Positions 45,614 to 55,021 of a stretch of DNA of 64,000 nucleotides are shown here, one piece after another; position 1 is the first letter of the stretch; each line of letters starts with the position of its first letter. A program made the position numbers and the translations under genes. Source of the stretch: Sphingobacterium sp. N143. GTDB taxonomy: Bacteria > Bacteroidota > Bacteroidia > Sphingobacteriales > Sphingobacteriaceae. Where the stretch lies: NCBI RefSeq assembly GCF_030325625.1, contig NZ_JACAIS010000007.1, positions 186,001 to 250,000 on the forward strand, given 5' to 3'. A model generated the notes under the pieces. It saw only the letters and a program-made list of their open reading frames with translations, searched no databases and was not told the origin of the DNA.

Positions 45614-46168
45614 ATGTCAAGAATTGGAAAAGCGCCTATCGCTATCCCTGCTGGGGTAACTGTAACTATTTCGGACAAAAACTTAGTTACAGTAAAAGGT
45701 CCTAAAGGCGAATTAACACAACAGGTTGACCGTGACATCACTATTGCTCAAGAAGAAGGCAATGTTGTTGTAACACGTCCAACTGATCAAAAGAAACACA
45801 AAGCATTACACGGTCTATACCGTTCCCTGTTGAACAACATGGTTCAAGGTGTGACTGAAGGTTACAAAACTACTCAAGAGTTAGTCGGTGTAGGTTACCG
45901 TGCTTCAAGTACTGGTAATGTATTAGAGTTAACGTTAGGTTTCTCTCACCAGATTGTTTTTGTATTGCCAAAAGAAGTTAAAGTATCAACTACTGCTGAA
46001 AAAGGTAAAAACCCTACAATCACTTTAGAATGTGCTGACAAACAATTGATCGGTCAGGTAGCGGCTAAAATCCGCGGCTTCCGTAAACCAGAACCTTACA
46101 AAGGAAAAGGTATCAAGTTTGAAGGTGAAGTGTTGAGAAGAAAAGCAGGTAAATCAGCTAAAAAATAA
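45614..46168 (+). CDS. rplF: 50S ribosomal protein L6
   Basis: A 184-residue L6 with two similar domains, near the factor-binding site. Starts [19 protein letters not shown] and ends with the [20 protein letters not shown] signature. Preceded by 21 bases after rpsH. Confidence 0.98.
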   Translation: MSRIGKAPIAIPAGVTVTISDKNLVTVKGPKGELTQQVDRDITIAQEEGNVVVTRPTDQKKHKALHGLYRSLLNNMVQGVTEGYKTTQELVGVGYRASSTGNVLELTLGFSHQIVFVLPKEVKVSTTAEKGKNPTITLECADKQLIGQVAAKIRGFRKPEPYKGKGIKFEGEVLRRKAGKSAKK

Positions 46169-46173
46169 TAATC

Positions 46174-46527
46174 ATGGCAGGACAAAAAGCATCTCGTAGA
46201 GAGAGAATCAAAAAAGGAATCAGAAAAAACCTTGCTGGAACGTCTGAACGTCCACGTTTATCGGTTTTTAGAAGTAACAAAGGTATCTATGCTCAAATCA
46301 TTGATGACAATGCAGGTAAGACATTAGTTGCTGCATCTAGCTTATCAAAAGAATTTGTTGCATCTGGTAACAAAGTTGATCAGTCTAAAGCTGTAGGTAA
46401 ATTGGTTGCTGAGAAAGCATTAGCAGCAGGTATTAATAAAGTAGTTTTTGACCGTAATGGGTACTTATACCATGGCCGTATCAAATCTTTGGCTGAAGGT
46501 GCTCGCGAAGGCGGTTTAGACTTTTAA
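46174..46527 (+). CDS. rplR: 50S ribosomal protein L18
   Basis: A 117-residue L18, which binds 5S r[23 protein letters not shown] and the C-terminal [20 protein letters not shown] are family blocks. Spaced 5 bases after rplF. Confidence 0.97.
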   Translation: MAGQKASRRERIKKGIRKNLAGTSERPRLSVFRSNKGIYAQIIDDNAGKTLVAASSLSKEFVASGNKVDQSKAVGKLVAEKALAAGINKVVFDRNGYLYHGRIKSLAEGAREGGLDF

Positions 46528-46539
46528 TCATAGAAAGAA

Positions 46540-47058
46540 ATGGCATTAAGCAATATAAAAAGAGTAAAATCTAGCGAAATTGAATTAAAAGATCGTTTAG
46601 TAAGTATCCAACGTGTAGCAAAAGTTACAAAAGGTGGTCGTACTTTCAGCTTCTCTGCAATTGTTGTAGTAGGTGATGAAAACGGTATTGTAGGTTACGG
46701 TTTAGGTAAAGCTAAAGAGGTAACTGAAGCAATTACTAAAGGTATTGACGACGCAAAGAAAAATTTAGTGAAAGTTCCTGTAATCAAAGGTACTGTTCCT
46801 CATGAGCAATATGGTAAATATTCTGGTGGTTCAGTATTGATCAAACCAGCTATCGCCGGTACAGGAGTCTTAGCAGGTGGTGCAATGCGTGCTGTATTGG
46901 AGTCTGCTGGTATCAAAGACGTATTGGCTAAATCATTAGGTTCTTCTAACCCACACAACGTGGTAAAAGCAACTGTAACAGCTTTAGCAAACATGCGTGA
47001 CGCATATACAGTGGCACAACACCGCGGTGTCGATTTAAACAAAGTATTTAACGGTTAA
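46540..47058 (+). CDS. rpsE: 30S ribosomal protein S5
   Basis: A 172-residue S5, involved in mRNA unwinding and decoding fidelity. The double-stranded RNA-binding fold block [20 protein letters not shown] and the [20 protein letters not shown] segment are present. rpmD starts 5 bases later. Confidence 0.98.
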   Translation: MALSNIKRVKSSEIELKDRLVSIQRVAKVTKGGRTFSFSAIVVVGDENGIVGYGLGKAKEVTEAITKGIDDAKKNLVKVPVIKGTVPHEQYGKYSGGSVLIKPAIAGTGVLAGGAMRAVLESAGIKDVLAKSLGSSNPHNVVKATVTALANMRDAYTVAQHRGVDLNKVFNG

Positions 47059-47063
47059 TTATC

Positions 47064-47243
47064 ATGGCAAAAATCAAAATCACCCAGATAAAGAGCGTTA
47101 TCGACAGAAGCGAGCGCCAAAAGAAAACTATTGAGGCATTGGGTTTGAAAAGAATCAACCACTCAGTAGAAGTTGAAGCTACTCCAGCAATCATTGGAAT
47201 GGTACGTAAAGTAAACCATTTAGTAGCTATCGAAACTATTTAA
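47064..47243 (+). CDS. rpmD: 50S ribosomal protein L30
   Basis: A 59-residue L30, too short for many gene finders. Translation begins MAKIKITQIKSVIDRSERQK and continues with KTIEALGLKRINHSVE and a C-terminal IIGMVRKVNHLVAIE, the family pattern. It sits in the usual place between rpsE and rplO. Confidence 0.96.
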   Translation: MAKIKITQIKSVIDRSERQKKTIEALGLKRINHSVEVEATPAIIGMVRKVNHLVAIETI

Positions 47244-47252
47244 TATTAGCAT

Positions 47253-47346
47253 ATGGAAGGGGTCTTTAAGGCTCTTTCCATTACTTGTATTTATAATAAT
47301 TATTTTTTAATCGCTAGTACCTGTTTAGTGAGAGCGAAGGGCTAGC
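47253..47346 (+). other. Structured gap between rpmD and rplO
   Basis: Two hairpins: ATGGAAGGGG (47253-47262) with CTCTTTCCAT (47272-47281), ten pairs with two G-U; and GCTAG (47313-47317) with CTAGC (47342-47346), extended by CC/GG. No T-tract follows closely. The second ends 16 bases before the rplO ATG. Confidence 0.45.
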
Positions 47347-47362
47347 ACAATTTAGTTTAAAA

Positions 47363-47809
47363 ATGAACTTAAGTAATTTAAAACCTGCAAAAGGTGCAGT
47401 AAAAAGTAGCAAACGTATCGGTCGTGGTACTGGTTCTGGTCGTGGTGGTACTTCTACACGTGGTCACAAAGGTGCTGGTTCTCGTTCAGGTCACTCTACG
47501 AAAATCGGTTTCGAAGGTGGTCAGATGCCTTTGCAACGTCGTGTACCTAAATTTGGTTTCAAAAACATCAACCGTGTTGAGTACAATGGTGTAAACTTGG
47601 ATACTTTGCAAGCGTTGATCGAGAAACACAATTTGACAGCTGTAGATTTCGAAGCATTGAAAGCTCATGGATTGGTGTCTAAAAATGACAAAGTAAAAAT
47701 CTTGGGTCGCGGTGAATTGAAAGCTAAAGTTGAAGTAACTGCGCACGCGTTTACTGCTTCTGCTCAAAAAGCTATTGAAGCTGCAGGCGGTTCTATCGTT
47801 AAAATTTAA
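47363..47809 (+). CDS. rplO: 50S ribosomal protein L15
   Basis: A 148-residue L15, late assembly protein. The Gly/Arg-rich N-terminal arm (GRGTGSGRGGTSTRGHKGAG) and the SGHSTKIGFEGGQMPLQRRV signature are present. It is followed by secY after 3 bases, the normal spc order. Confidence 0.98.
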   Translation: MNLSNLKPAKGAVKSSKRIGRGTGSGRGGTSTRGHKGAGSRSGHSTKIGFEGGQMPLQRRVPKFGFKNINRVEYNGVNLDTLQALIEKHNLTAVDFEALKAHGLVSKNDKVKILGRGELKAKVEVTAHAFTASAQKAIEAAGGSIVKI

Positions 47810-47812
47810 TAA

Positions 47813-49150
47813 ATGAAGAAACTAATCACAACCTTAACCAATATTTGGAAAATCGATGATTTACGTACGCGTATTCTGAATACCTTACTTTTTCTTTTGA
47901 TTTACCGTATTGGATGTCACGTGGTATTACCAGGTGTAAATCCTCACGCTTTGGCTTCCGGTCAAAAAGAGGGTTTATTGGGCTTACTAGATATGTTTGC
48001 AGGAGGATCATTCTCTCGGTCAGCTATCTTTGCTCTAGGGGTAATGCCATATATCTCGGCATCCATTGTTGTTCAATTGCTGGGCATCGCGGTTCCTTAC
48101 TTCCAAAAGATGCAGAAAGAAGGGGAAAGTGGTCGTCAAAAAATGAATCAGATTACTCGCTATTTAACATTAGGGATTACTTTGCTTCAAGCTTTTGCTT
48201 ATGTACGTACGCAGATCGAGCCAAGTGCTAAGACAATCGCTGACCCACTGTTTACCATTCTTACTGCTGTAGTTTTGACAGGCGGTACTTTATTTGTGAT
48301 GTGGTTAGGGGAAAAAATTACCGATAAGGGTATCGGTAATGGTATTTCTTTGATCATCATGGCTGGTATTATCGCTCAATTGCCAAGTGGTATCACTGCG
48401 GAATGGGTTTCTAGAATGGCGAAAGGTGGTGGTGGTCCAATTCCATTGTTACTTGAATTTGTGGCTTTGTTCTTCGTTGTGATCTTTACGATCTTGATCG
48501 TACAGGGGGTTCGTAAGATCCCTGTACAATACGCGAAGAAAATCGTCGGTAACAAGCAAGTCGGTGGAGTGCGTCAGTATATACCGTTGAAGGTAAATGC
48601 TGCTGGTGTAATGCCGATCATTTTCGCACAGGCAATTATGTTTGTGCCAATGAGTTTAGGGCAGTTCTTCCCAAATCTTCAGTCAGAATTTTTGACTTCT
48701 CTGAGTAACTATACCTCTGTTGCCTACAACGTGACTTTCGCGGTGTTGATTATCGCGTTTACGTTTTTCTATACGGCAATTATGGTTAACCCACAGCAAA
48801 TGTCAGATGACATGAAGAAAAATGGTGGATTTGTTCCAGGTATTAAACCAGGATTGGAGACTAGTAATTTTATAGACCGCGTAATATCAAATATTACATT
48901 TCCAGGTGCAATTTTCTTAGCGATCATTGCTATTTTACCTGCTATTGCAAGTTTGTTTGGTATTAATAATCAATTCGCGCACTTCTATGGAGGTACGTCC
49001 CTATTGATTTTAGTAGGTGTGGTGTTGGATACTTTGCAACAGATCGAATCTCATTTATTGATGCGCCATTATGACGGATTAATGAAGACTGGACGTATTA
49101 AAGGCCGTTCGGCTGCGTCTGTTGAGGGTATGGATCATTCGGCAATTTAA
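47813..49150 (+). CDS. secY: Protein translocase channel subunit SecY
   Basis: Pore of the Sec translocon in the inner membrane. The 445-residue protein has about ten hydrophobic membrane segments. Signatures: the plug-side GLLDMFAGGSFSRSAIFALG, PYISASIVVQLLGIAVPYF, and the cytoplasmic loop for ribosome and SecA contact (GVRKIPVQYAKK). It lies between rplO and map as in most bacteria. Confidence 0.97.
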   Translation: MKKLITTLTNIWKIDDLRTRILNTLLFLLIYRIGCHVVLPGVNPHALASGQKEGLLGLLDMFAGGSFSRSAIFALGVMPYISASIVVQLLGIAVPYFQKMQKEGESGRQKMNQITRYLTLGITLLQAFAYVRTQIEPSAKTIADPLFTILTAVVLTGGTLFVMWLGEKITDKGIGNGISLIIMAGIIAQLPSGITAEWVSRMAKGGGGPIPLLLEFVALFFVVIFTILIVQGVRKIPVQYAKKIVGNKQVGGVRQYIPLKVNAAGVMPIIFAQAIMFVPMSLGQFFPNLQSEFLTSLSNYTSVAYNVTFAVLIIAFTFFYTAIMVNPQQMSDDMKKNGGFVPGIKPGLETSNFIDRVISNITFPGAIFLAIIAILPAIASLFGINNQFAHFYGGTSLLILVGVVLDTLQQIESHLLMRHYDGLMKTGRIKGRSAASVEGMDHSAI

Positions 49151-49159
49151 TTTCTTTAG

Positions 49160-49942
49160 ATGTCTAAAGTATTTTATAAGTCAGCAGAAGATATAGAGCA
49201 ATTGCGGAAGTCAGCAGATGTACTTTCGCGATTGCTTGGTGAGATCGCAAAAGTGATTAAACCTGGAGTAAAGACAATATCTCTTGATAAATTAGCTTAT
49301 GAGTATATCCATGATAATGGCGGCACGCCTGCGTTCTTAAATTATCAGGGATTTCCATATTCTTTATGTATATCTGTCAACGATCAGATTGTACACGGTT
49401 TTCCAGGCGATTATGAAATTAAAGATGGTGATCTTGTTTCAGTCGATGGTGGTGTCAATTTGAACGGTTTTATCAGTGACTCGGCCTATACTTTCGGTGT
49501 TGGGGAGATTTCTGAGGAGGCTCAGTTGTTGTTAGATGTGACAAAAGAGTCATTGTACAAAGGTGTTGAACAGGCTGTGGCCGGTAAACGTGTTGGAGAT
49601 ATCTCTTCTGCAGTTCAAGAGTACGTAAACAAATTCGGTTTCGGAATTGTACGCGAGTTAGTCGGGCACGGTGTTGGTTATCATCTACATGAAAAACCAG
49701 AAGTTCCAAATTATGGAAAACGTGGTGCGGGGCCAAAATTGGAAGAAGGTTTGGTCATCTGTATCGAGCCGATGATCAATGCGGGACGTGCTGGTGTCCG
49801 TTTTTGGGATGATGGTTGGACGGTAAGTACAGTGGATGGAAAATTATCGGCGCACTTTGAACAAATGGTGGCCATCCGAAAAGGAGAACCAGATGTGTTG
49901 CTGACATTCGAACATGTAGAGAAAGTTTTGAATAAAAAGTAG
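49160..49942 (+). CDS. map: Methionine aminopeptidase, type I
   Basis: Removes the initiator Met from nascent proteins. The 260-residue enzyme has the five metal ligands in order: Asp in VDGGVNLNGFISDSAYTF (two Asp), His in GHGVGYHLHEKP, Glu in ICIEPMI and Glu in HFEQMVAI. No N-terminal zinc finger is present. Begins 9 bases after secY. Confidence 0.96.
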   Translation: MSKVFYKSAEDIEQLRKSADVLSRLLGEIAKVIKPGVKTISLDKLAYEYIHDNGGTPAFLNYQGFPYSLCISVNDQIVHGFPGDYEIKDGDLVSVDGGVNLNGFISDSAYTFGVGEISEEAQLLLDVTKESLYKGVEQAVAGKRVGDISSAVQEYVNKFGFGIVRELVGHGVGYHLHEKPEVPNYGKRGAGPKLEEGLVICIEPMINAGRAGVRFWDDGWTVSTVDGKLSAHFEQMVAIRKGEPDVLLTFEHVEKVLNKK

Positions 49943-49972
49943 TTGGTTTTCAATTATTTTTATTTATCTTTG
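49943..49972 (+). promoter_or_regulatory. Promoter of the infA-rpmJ-rpsM segment
   Basis: TTGG at 49943-49946, an 18-base spacer, then TATCTTTG followed by CAC (49965-49975), a perfect -7 box. Transcription likely begins near 49978. Confidence 0.75.
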
Positions 49973-49976
49973 CACT

Positions 49977-49988
49977 CCTGTTCGCAGG
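49977..49988 (+). other. UUCG tetraloop hairpin at the 5' end of the infA transcript
   Basis: CCTG-TTCG-CAGG forms a 4-bp stem with a UUCG loop right at the predicted transcription start; CTTTT follows. It may stabilise the 5' end. Confidence 0.5.
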
Positions 49989-50016
49989 CTTTTAAATTAA
50001 ATTTAATCGAGAATAT

Positions 50017-50235
50017 ATGGCTAAACAAGCCTCAATAGAACAAGACGGTATAATTAGAGAGGCACTTTCTAATGCTATGTTTAGGGTAGAGTTGGAAAAT
50101 GGACATGAAATCATTGCCCATATTTCTGGTAAAATGCGCATGCACTATATCAAAATTTTACCTGGTGATAAAGTTAAATTGGAAATGTCTCCGTATGATT
50201 TGACTAAAGGAAGGATTACTTATCGCTATAAATAG
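50017..50235 (+). CDS. infA: Translation initiation factor IF-1
   Basis: A 72-residue S1-like OB-fold protein that blocks the A site during initiation. Starts [40 protein letters not shown] is the signature. It has its own promoter and short leader and is the first gene of the alpha-type segment. Confidence 0.98.
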   Translation: MAKQASIEQDGIIREALSNAMFRVELENGHEIIAHISGKMRMHYIKILPGDKVKLEMSPYDLTKGRITYRYK

Positions 50236-50280
50236 GAGTAAGCCTTTGAATTAGCGCAAGCTTTTGAAAAAATAAATATC

Positions 50281-50397
50281 ATGAAAGTAAGAGCATCAAT
50301 AAAAAAACGTAGCGCGGACTGTAAGATCATCCGTCGTAAAGGTAAAGTTTTTGTAATCAACAAAAAGAACCCTAAGTTTAAACAACGTCAGGGTTAA
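50281..50397 (+). CDS. rpmJ: 50S ribosomal protein L36, zinc-free variant
   Basis: A 38-residue L36 ([20 protein letters not shown]... ending KFKQRQG). The canonical zinc ligands are Cys11, Cys14, Cys27 and His32; here only the second Cys remains (SADC), and the later positions are non-ligand residues. So it probably does not bind zinc. It lies between infA and rpsM as usual. Confidence 0.95.
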   Translation: MKVRASIKKRSADCKIIRRKGKVFVINKKNPKFKQRQG

Positions 50398-50425
50398 TTC
50401 ATTAAAAATAATAGCTTAATATTAT

Positions 50426-50803
50426 ATGGCAAGGATAGCAGGTATTGATTTACCTAAAAACAAAAGAGGTGTGATCGGCCTTACCTATATTTTTGGTATC
50501 GGTCGTACAAGTGCTCAATATATCTTGGAAAAAGCTGGTATCAGCGAAGATGTGAAAGTACAAGAATGGAATGATGATCAATTGGCAGCAATTCGTACCA
50601 TCATTAACGACGAATTGAAAGTTGAAGGTGCATTGCGTTCTGAAATTCAGTTAAACATCAAACGTTTAATGGATATCGGTTGTTACCGTGGATTGCGTCA
50701 CCGTAAACACTTACCAGTTCGTGGTCAACGTACAAAAAACAACTCACGTACTCGTAAAGGTAAACGTAAGACAGTTGCAAACAAGAAAAAAGCTACTAAA
50801 TAA
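50426..50803 (+). CDS. rpsM: 30S ribosomal protein S13
   Basis: A 125-residue S13 in the 30S head, contacting the P-site tRNA through its basic tail. Starts [20 protein letters not shown]; the C-terminal [20 protein letters not shown] is the signature. Confidence 0.98.
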   Translation: MARIAGIDLPKNKRGVIGLTYIFGIGRTSAQYILEKAGISEDVKVQEWNDDQLAAIRTIINDELKVEGALRSEIQLNIKRLMDIGCYRGLRHRKHLPVRGQRTKNNSRTRKGKRKTVANKKKATK

Positions 50804-50813
50804 TAAATAAGAA

Positions 50814-51203
50814 ATGGCTAAAACTAAAAAAGCTGCAAAAAAGCGTATCGTTGTTATTGAACCTGTAGGTCAGGCTCACATTAACGCAACGTTTAACAAT
50901 ATCATTGTAACTTTGACTAACAATCAAGGACAAACTATTTCTTGGTCTAGTGCTGGTAAAATGGGTTTCCGTGGTTCTAAAAAGAACACTCCATATGCTG
51001 CTGGTCAGGCTGCACAAGACTGTGGAAAAGTTGCTCATGATTTGGGTTTACGTAAAGTTGAGGTGTTTGTTAAAGGACCTGGTGCTGGTCGTGAATCTGC
51101 AATCAGAACATTACAAACTGTAGGAATCGATGTGACTACGATCAAAGATATCACTCCACTTCCTCACAATGGTTGTCGTCCTCCAAAACGCAGAAGAGTT
51201 TAA
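50814..51203 (+). CDS. rpsK: 30S ribosomal protein S11
   Basis: A 129-residue S11 at the platform. [20 protein letters not shown] and the C-terminal [13 protein letters not shown] are typical. Follows rpsM after 10 bases. Confidence 0.98.
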   Translation: MAKTKKAAKKRIVVIEPVGQAHINATFNNIIVTLTNNQGQTISWSSAGKMGFRGSKKNTPYAAGQAAQDCGKVAHDLGLRKVEVFVKGPGAGRESAIRTLQTVGIDVTTIKDITPLPHNGCRPPKRRRV

Positions 51204-51264
51204 TTAAATTTAAAGATAAGATTCATTGGCTATAGGCTGATAGATACTTTAATTGTAAAAAGAA

Positions 51265-51873
51265 ATGGCTAGATATACAGGACCTAAGTCCAAAATTGCC
51301 CGTAAATTTAGAGAGCCGATTTTCGGCCCAGATAAAGCGTTAGAAAAGAAAAATTACCCTCCTGGACAACACGGAGCTTCTAAACGCAGAGGTAAACAAT
51401 CTGAATATGCTATTCAGTTGTTAGAAAAACAAAAAGCGAAATATACTTATGGTGTATTGGAGCGTCAGTTCTCAAACTTATTTGTTAAAGCTGCCTCTAA
51501 ACAAGGTATTACAGGTGAGATCTTCTTGAAATTATTGGAAGCTCGCTTGGATAACGTAGTTTACCGTTTAGGTATTGCTACTTCCCGTGCTGCTGCTCGT
51601 CAGTTAGTATCCCACAAACACGTTACTGTTAACGGCGAAGTTGTTAACATTCCATCATATAGCTTGCGTCCGGGTGACGTTATAGCAGTTCGTGAACGTT
51701 CTCAAACACTTGAAGCCATCACAAATTCAGTTGCAGGTCGTGCTGTAAACAAATTTTCTTGGTTAGAGTGGAATGCGAAAGAATTAACAGGTACTTTCTT
51801 AAGCTATCCAGAAAGAGCTGATATTCCTGAAAACATTAAAGAGAACTTAATCGTTGAGTTATACTCTAAATAA
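51265..51873 (+). CDS. rpsD: 30S ribosomal protein S4
   Basis: A 202-residue S4, primary 16S rRNA binder and in E. coli repressor of the alpha operon. The N-terminal zinc-Cys cluster is absent. The S4 RNA-binding domain is at about 90-155 ([37 protein letters not shown]). It could be the ligand of the hairpin before rpoA, which is inference. Confidence 0.98.
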   Translation: MARYTGPKSKIARKFREPIFGPDKALEKKNYPPGQHGASKRRGKQSEYAIQLLEKQKAKYTYGVLERQFSNLFVKAASKQGITGEIFLKLLEARLDNVVYRLGIATSRAAARQLVSHKHVTVNGEVVNIPSYSLRPGDVIAVRERSQTLEAITNSVAGRAVNKFSWLEWNAKELTGTFLSYPERADIPENIKENLIVELYSK

Positions 51874-51880
51874 TAAATAA

Positions 51881-51925
51881 AATAGAAGAATGCATAGTCC
51901 AATCTTGGGGTATGCATCTTCTATT
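51881..51925 (+). other. Long hairpin between rpsD and rpoA
   Basis: AATAGAAGAATGCATA (51881-51896) pairs with TATGCATCTTCTATT (51911-51925), 15 pairs around one bulged A, with a 14-base loop. There is no T-tract, so it is more likely a processing or regulatory structure than a terminator. Confidence 0.65.
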
Positions 51926-51968
51926 GTATTACAATTATTATTACAAATAAAACATTAAAAGAAAATAA

Positions 51969-52961
51969 ATGGCAATTTTAGCATTTCAAAGACCGGATAA
52001 AGTTATCATGCAAAAATCTACGGATTTTGATGGTACGTTTGAATTTCGTCCATTGGAGCCTGGTTTTGGTGTAACCATTGGTAATGCTTTGCGCCGTATT
52101 CTATTGTCCTCGTTAGAAGGATATGCAATTACGTCGATAAGGTTTTCTGGCGTTTCGCACGAATTTTCAACGATCAAAGGTGTTGTTGAAGACGTAACTG
52201 AAATTATCCTGAACTTGAAACAAATCCGTTTCAAAAAAACAGGGGAGATTGGCGACAGCGAAAAGGTATTTGTAGTAATCAATGGTCAAGAACAATTCTT
52301 AGCTGGTGATATCACAAAATTCTCTAATAACTTTACTGTCTTAAACCCAGACTTAGTAATCTGTAATATGGATAACTCAGTGACAATTGAATTGGAATTG
52401 AGTATTGCTAAAGGTCGTGGATACGTAAATGCTGATGAGAACAAAGTTGCTGATGCACCAGTAGGTGTTATCGCAATCGATTCGATCTTTACTCCGATTA
52501 AGAATGTTAAATATACCATTGAGAATTACCGCGTAGAGCAAAAAACTGACTATGAGAAATTGTTGTTGGATATCTCTACTGATGGCTCAATTCATCCCGA
52601 AGAAGCTTTGAAAGAAGCTGCTAAGATCTTAATTCAGCACTTTATCCTGTTCTCTGATGAGAATATGCTTCTTGAGTCTCAAACGAAAGAAGAAACTAAA
52701 GTGGTTGATGAAGAAATCTTACACATGCGTAAGATCCTGAAAACGGAATTAGTAGATCTTGATCTTTCAGTTCGTGCTTTGAACTGTTTGAAAGCTGCTG
52801 ATATTCGCACATTGGCTGAGTTAGTAACTTATGACGTGGCCGATATGTTGAAATTCAGAAACTTCGGAAAAAAATCGTTAAGTGAAATCCAAGAATTGGT
52901 TAAATCGAAAGGTTTATCATTCGGAATGAACTTGGCTAAATACAAATTAGACGAAGAATAA
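51969..52961 (+). CDS. rpoA: RNA polymerase alpha subunit
   Basis: Scaffold of RNA polymerase; 330 residues. The N-terminal dimerisation domain (about 1-230) has [20 protein letters not shown] and the C-terminal domain (about 250-325) has [20 protein letters not shown] and [12 protein letters not shown], which contacts UP elements and activators. It follows rpsD after a 95-base structured gap and precedes rplQ. Confidence 0.98.
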   Translation: MAILAFQRPDKVIMQKSTDFDGTFEFRPLEPGFGVTIGNALRRILLSSLEGYAITSIRFSGVSHEFSTIKGVVEDVTEIILNLKQIRFKKTGEIGDSEKVFVVINGQEQFLAGDITKFSNNFTVLNPDLVICNMDNSVTIELELSIAKGRGYVNADENKVADAPVGVIAIDSIFTPIKNVKYTIENYRVEQKTDYEKLLLDISTDGSIHPEEALKEAAKILIQHFILFSDENMLLESQTKEETKVVDEEILHMRKILKTELVDLDLSVRALNCLKAADIRTLAELVTYDVADMLKFRNFGKKSLSEIQELVKSKGLSFGMNLAKYKLDEE

Positions 52962-53001
52962 TAATTTATTAAGCGACCACTAGTCGTAATTCCTTTTGGC
53001 T

Positions 53002-53025
53002 GTGATAAGAGTTTTCACTTATCGC
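53002..53025 (+). other. Hairpin before rplQ
   Basis: GTGATAAG (53002-53009) pairs with CTTATCGC (53018-53025), eight pairs with one G-U, 8-base loop, in the 102-base rpoA-rplQ gap. No T-tract. Confidence 0.45.
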
Positions 53026-53063
53026 TTATACAAAAACGGTACGATTAGTATAATAAAATCAAA

Positions 53064-53576
53064 ATGAGACACGGAAAAAAAGTAAATCACTTAGGCCGCA
53101 CGGATAGCCATAGAAAAGCAATGTTGGCTAACATGGCAACGTCATTGATCAAACACAAACGTATTACAACTACTTTGGCTAAAGCTAAAGCGTTGCGTAC
53201 TTATGTTGAGCCTTTGATTACTAAATCTAAAAACGACACAACTCACTCACGTCGTACGGTATTCGCTTATTTGAAAGATAAAGATGCAGTTTCTATCTTG
53301 TTCCGCGAAGTATCTGAAAAAGTAGCTAACCGTCCAGGTGGTTACACTCGTATCATCAAGATGGAAAACCGTTTGGGTGATAACGCAGAAATGGCTTTTA
53401 TCGAGCTTGTTGATTACAATGAGATTTATGGTAAAAAAGCTGCCGCTGCTGAGAAAAAAGCTACTCGCCGTCGTGGTGGATCTAAAAAAGCTGCTGCTGC
53501 CGCACCTGCTGAAACCGAAGCTCCTGCTGAAGTAAAAGCTGAGGTAGAAGGTGAAGAAAAAGTTGACGGAGAATAA
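53064..53576 (+). CDS. rplQ: 50S ribosomal protein L17 with Ala/Glu-rich C-terminal extension
   Basis: A 170-residue L17; the core (about 1-120) has [20 protein letters not shown] and the usual [20 protein letters not shown]. After about residue 125 a basic, then acidic low-complexity tail ([16 protein letters not shown]) follows, absent in E. coli L17 (127 residues). Last gene of the ribosomal cluster, ending at a terminator. Confidence 0.97.
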   Translation: MRHGKKVNHLGRTDSHRKAMLANMATSLIKHKRITTTLAKAKALRTYVEPLITKSKNDTTHSRRTVFAYLKDKDAVSILFREVSEKVANRPGGYTRIIKMENRLGDNAEMAFIELVDYNEIYGKKAAAAEKKATRRRGGSKKAAAAAPAETEAPAEVKAEVEGEEKVDGE

Positions 53577-53595
53577 TCATTCCCGCCATTAGATA

Positions 53596-53627
53596 AAAAA
53601 AGTCCTCTTTTTAAGGGGACTTTTTTT
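53596..53627 (+). terminator. Terminator of the ribosomal supercluster
   Basis: A 12-bp stem (53596-53607 with 53615-53626, core AGTCCTC/GGGGACT with one G-U) with loop TTTTTAA, followed by Ts. Confidence 0.88.
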
Positions 53628-53733
53628 ATTTTATGATCATTCCTACGGTTATAACTGATATATTTGTATTGCTAAAATCTGATAGTTTTTTCTATTACTA
53701 GCTATTTCGTTTATCAATCTATAATTCATTAAG

Positions 53734-54879
53734 ATGAAACCATTTGATGTTTATCCCATTAATCCCATTAACATAGTGAAAGCTAATGGATCAACGGTGT
53801 GGGATGCCGAAGGAAATGCTTATTTGGACTTGTATGGTGGCCATGCCGTGATATCGATCGGACACACGCACCCACATTATGTACAACGTGTAACAGAACA
53901 ATTGAACCGTATTGGCTTCTATTCTAATTCTGTTGAAATCCCAATTCAGCGAGAACTCGCGCAACTGCTTGGTGAAGTATCTGGTAAGATTGATTATGCT
54001 TTATTCCTGTGCAACTCCGGTGCTGAAGCAAATGAAAATGCCTTGAAATTGGCTTCTTTCCACAATAAAAGAAAAAAAATAATCGCGTTCTCCAAGGCTT
54101 TTCATGGGCGGACTTCATTAGCGGTAGCTGCGACTGATAATCCCAGTATCGTGGCACCTGTCAATGAGACAGAAAATGTTGTTTTTCTGCCTTTCAATGA
54201 TGAAGATGCTCTGAAGGAAGCTTTTTCAACTGATGGCGCTGAGATTTCTTCCGTTATTATTGAAAGTATTCAGGGAGTAGGGGGGATCAGAGAGGCATCA
54301 GTTTCTTTTCTTCAATTGATCCGCTCGCTTTGTGATCAATATAATGCGGTATTTATTGCTGATGAGGTACAATGTGGTTATGGCAGGAGCGGTTTATTCT
54401 ATGCACAGGATTATTCCGGTGTGGAGGCTGATATTTATACGATGGCTAAAGGCATGGGCAATGGCTTTCCTATTGGGGCAATAAGTATATCGCCTAAGTT
54501 TAAGGCCTCTTATGGTAGTTTGGGAACGACCTTTGGCGGCAATCATTTGGCTTGTGCAGCGGCTTTGGCAGTTTTAGAAATCATCCAACAGGATAAACTG
54601 ATGGAAAATGCTGCTCTGGTGGGACAATACCTTATTGATGAATTGAATAAAATCGAAGAGATAATTGAGGTACGTGGTAGAGGATTGATGATTGGTATCG
54701 AACTTCCTGGATCTTTGGCGCATGTAAAGAAGGAGCTATTGATAAAGAATCGTATCTTTACAGGTGAAGCTAAACCATCTGTCATTCGATTGCTTCCTGC
54801 ATTAAATATTACGAAGGAACATGCTGATCAATTTTTGTTGGCATTAAATGAACATGTAAAGACTGTTACAGTCGCATAA
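53734..54879 (+). CDS. argD: Acetyl/succinyl-ornithine aminotransferase
   Basis: PLP-dependent step of arginine synthesis: N-acyl-glutamate semialdehyde to N-acyl-ornithine. The 381-residue class III aminotransferase has GGHAVISIGHTHPHYV, CNSGAEANENALKLA, the Asp in FIADEVQCGYGRSG and the PLP Lys in MAKGMGNGFPIGA. It opens the arg cluster and ends in a 142-base gap before the transcarbamylase gene. With the V90 transcarbamylase next door the in vivo substrate is likely N-succinylated. Confidence 0.93.
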   Translation: MKPFDVYPINPINIVKANGSTVWDAEGNAYLDLYGGHAVISIGHTHPHYVQRVTEQLNRIGFYSNSVEIPIQRELAQLLGEVSGKIDYALFLCNSGAEANENALKLASFHNKRKKIIAFSKAFHGRTSLAVAATDNPSIVAPVNETENVVFLPFNDEDALKEAFSTDGAEISSVIIESIQGVGGIREASVSFLQLIRSLCDQYNAVFIADEVQCGYGRSGLFYAQDYSGVEADIYTMAKGMGNGFPIGAISISPKFKASYGSLGTTFGGNHLACAAALAVLEIIQQDKLMENAALVGQYLIDELNKIEEIIEVRGRGLMIGIELPGSLAHVKKELLIKNRIFTGEAKPSVIRLLPALNITKEHADQFLLALNEHVKTVTVA

Positions 54880-55021
54880 AAATAATATGAAACCAGCTGC
54901 ATTTCTCTTTCATGTTTTGAGCGAAGAATAAACTGTTGGTTAAATCATGATTCAAGAACGAACCGAGTGAAACTGGCTCATTGATGCCGTTGAAAATACA
55001 CTCTTATAATAATTTATATAG

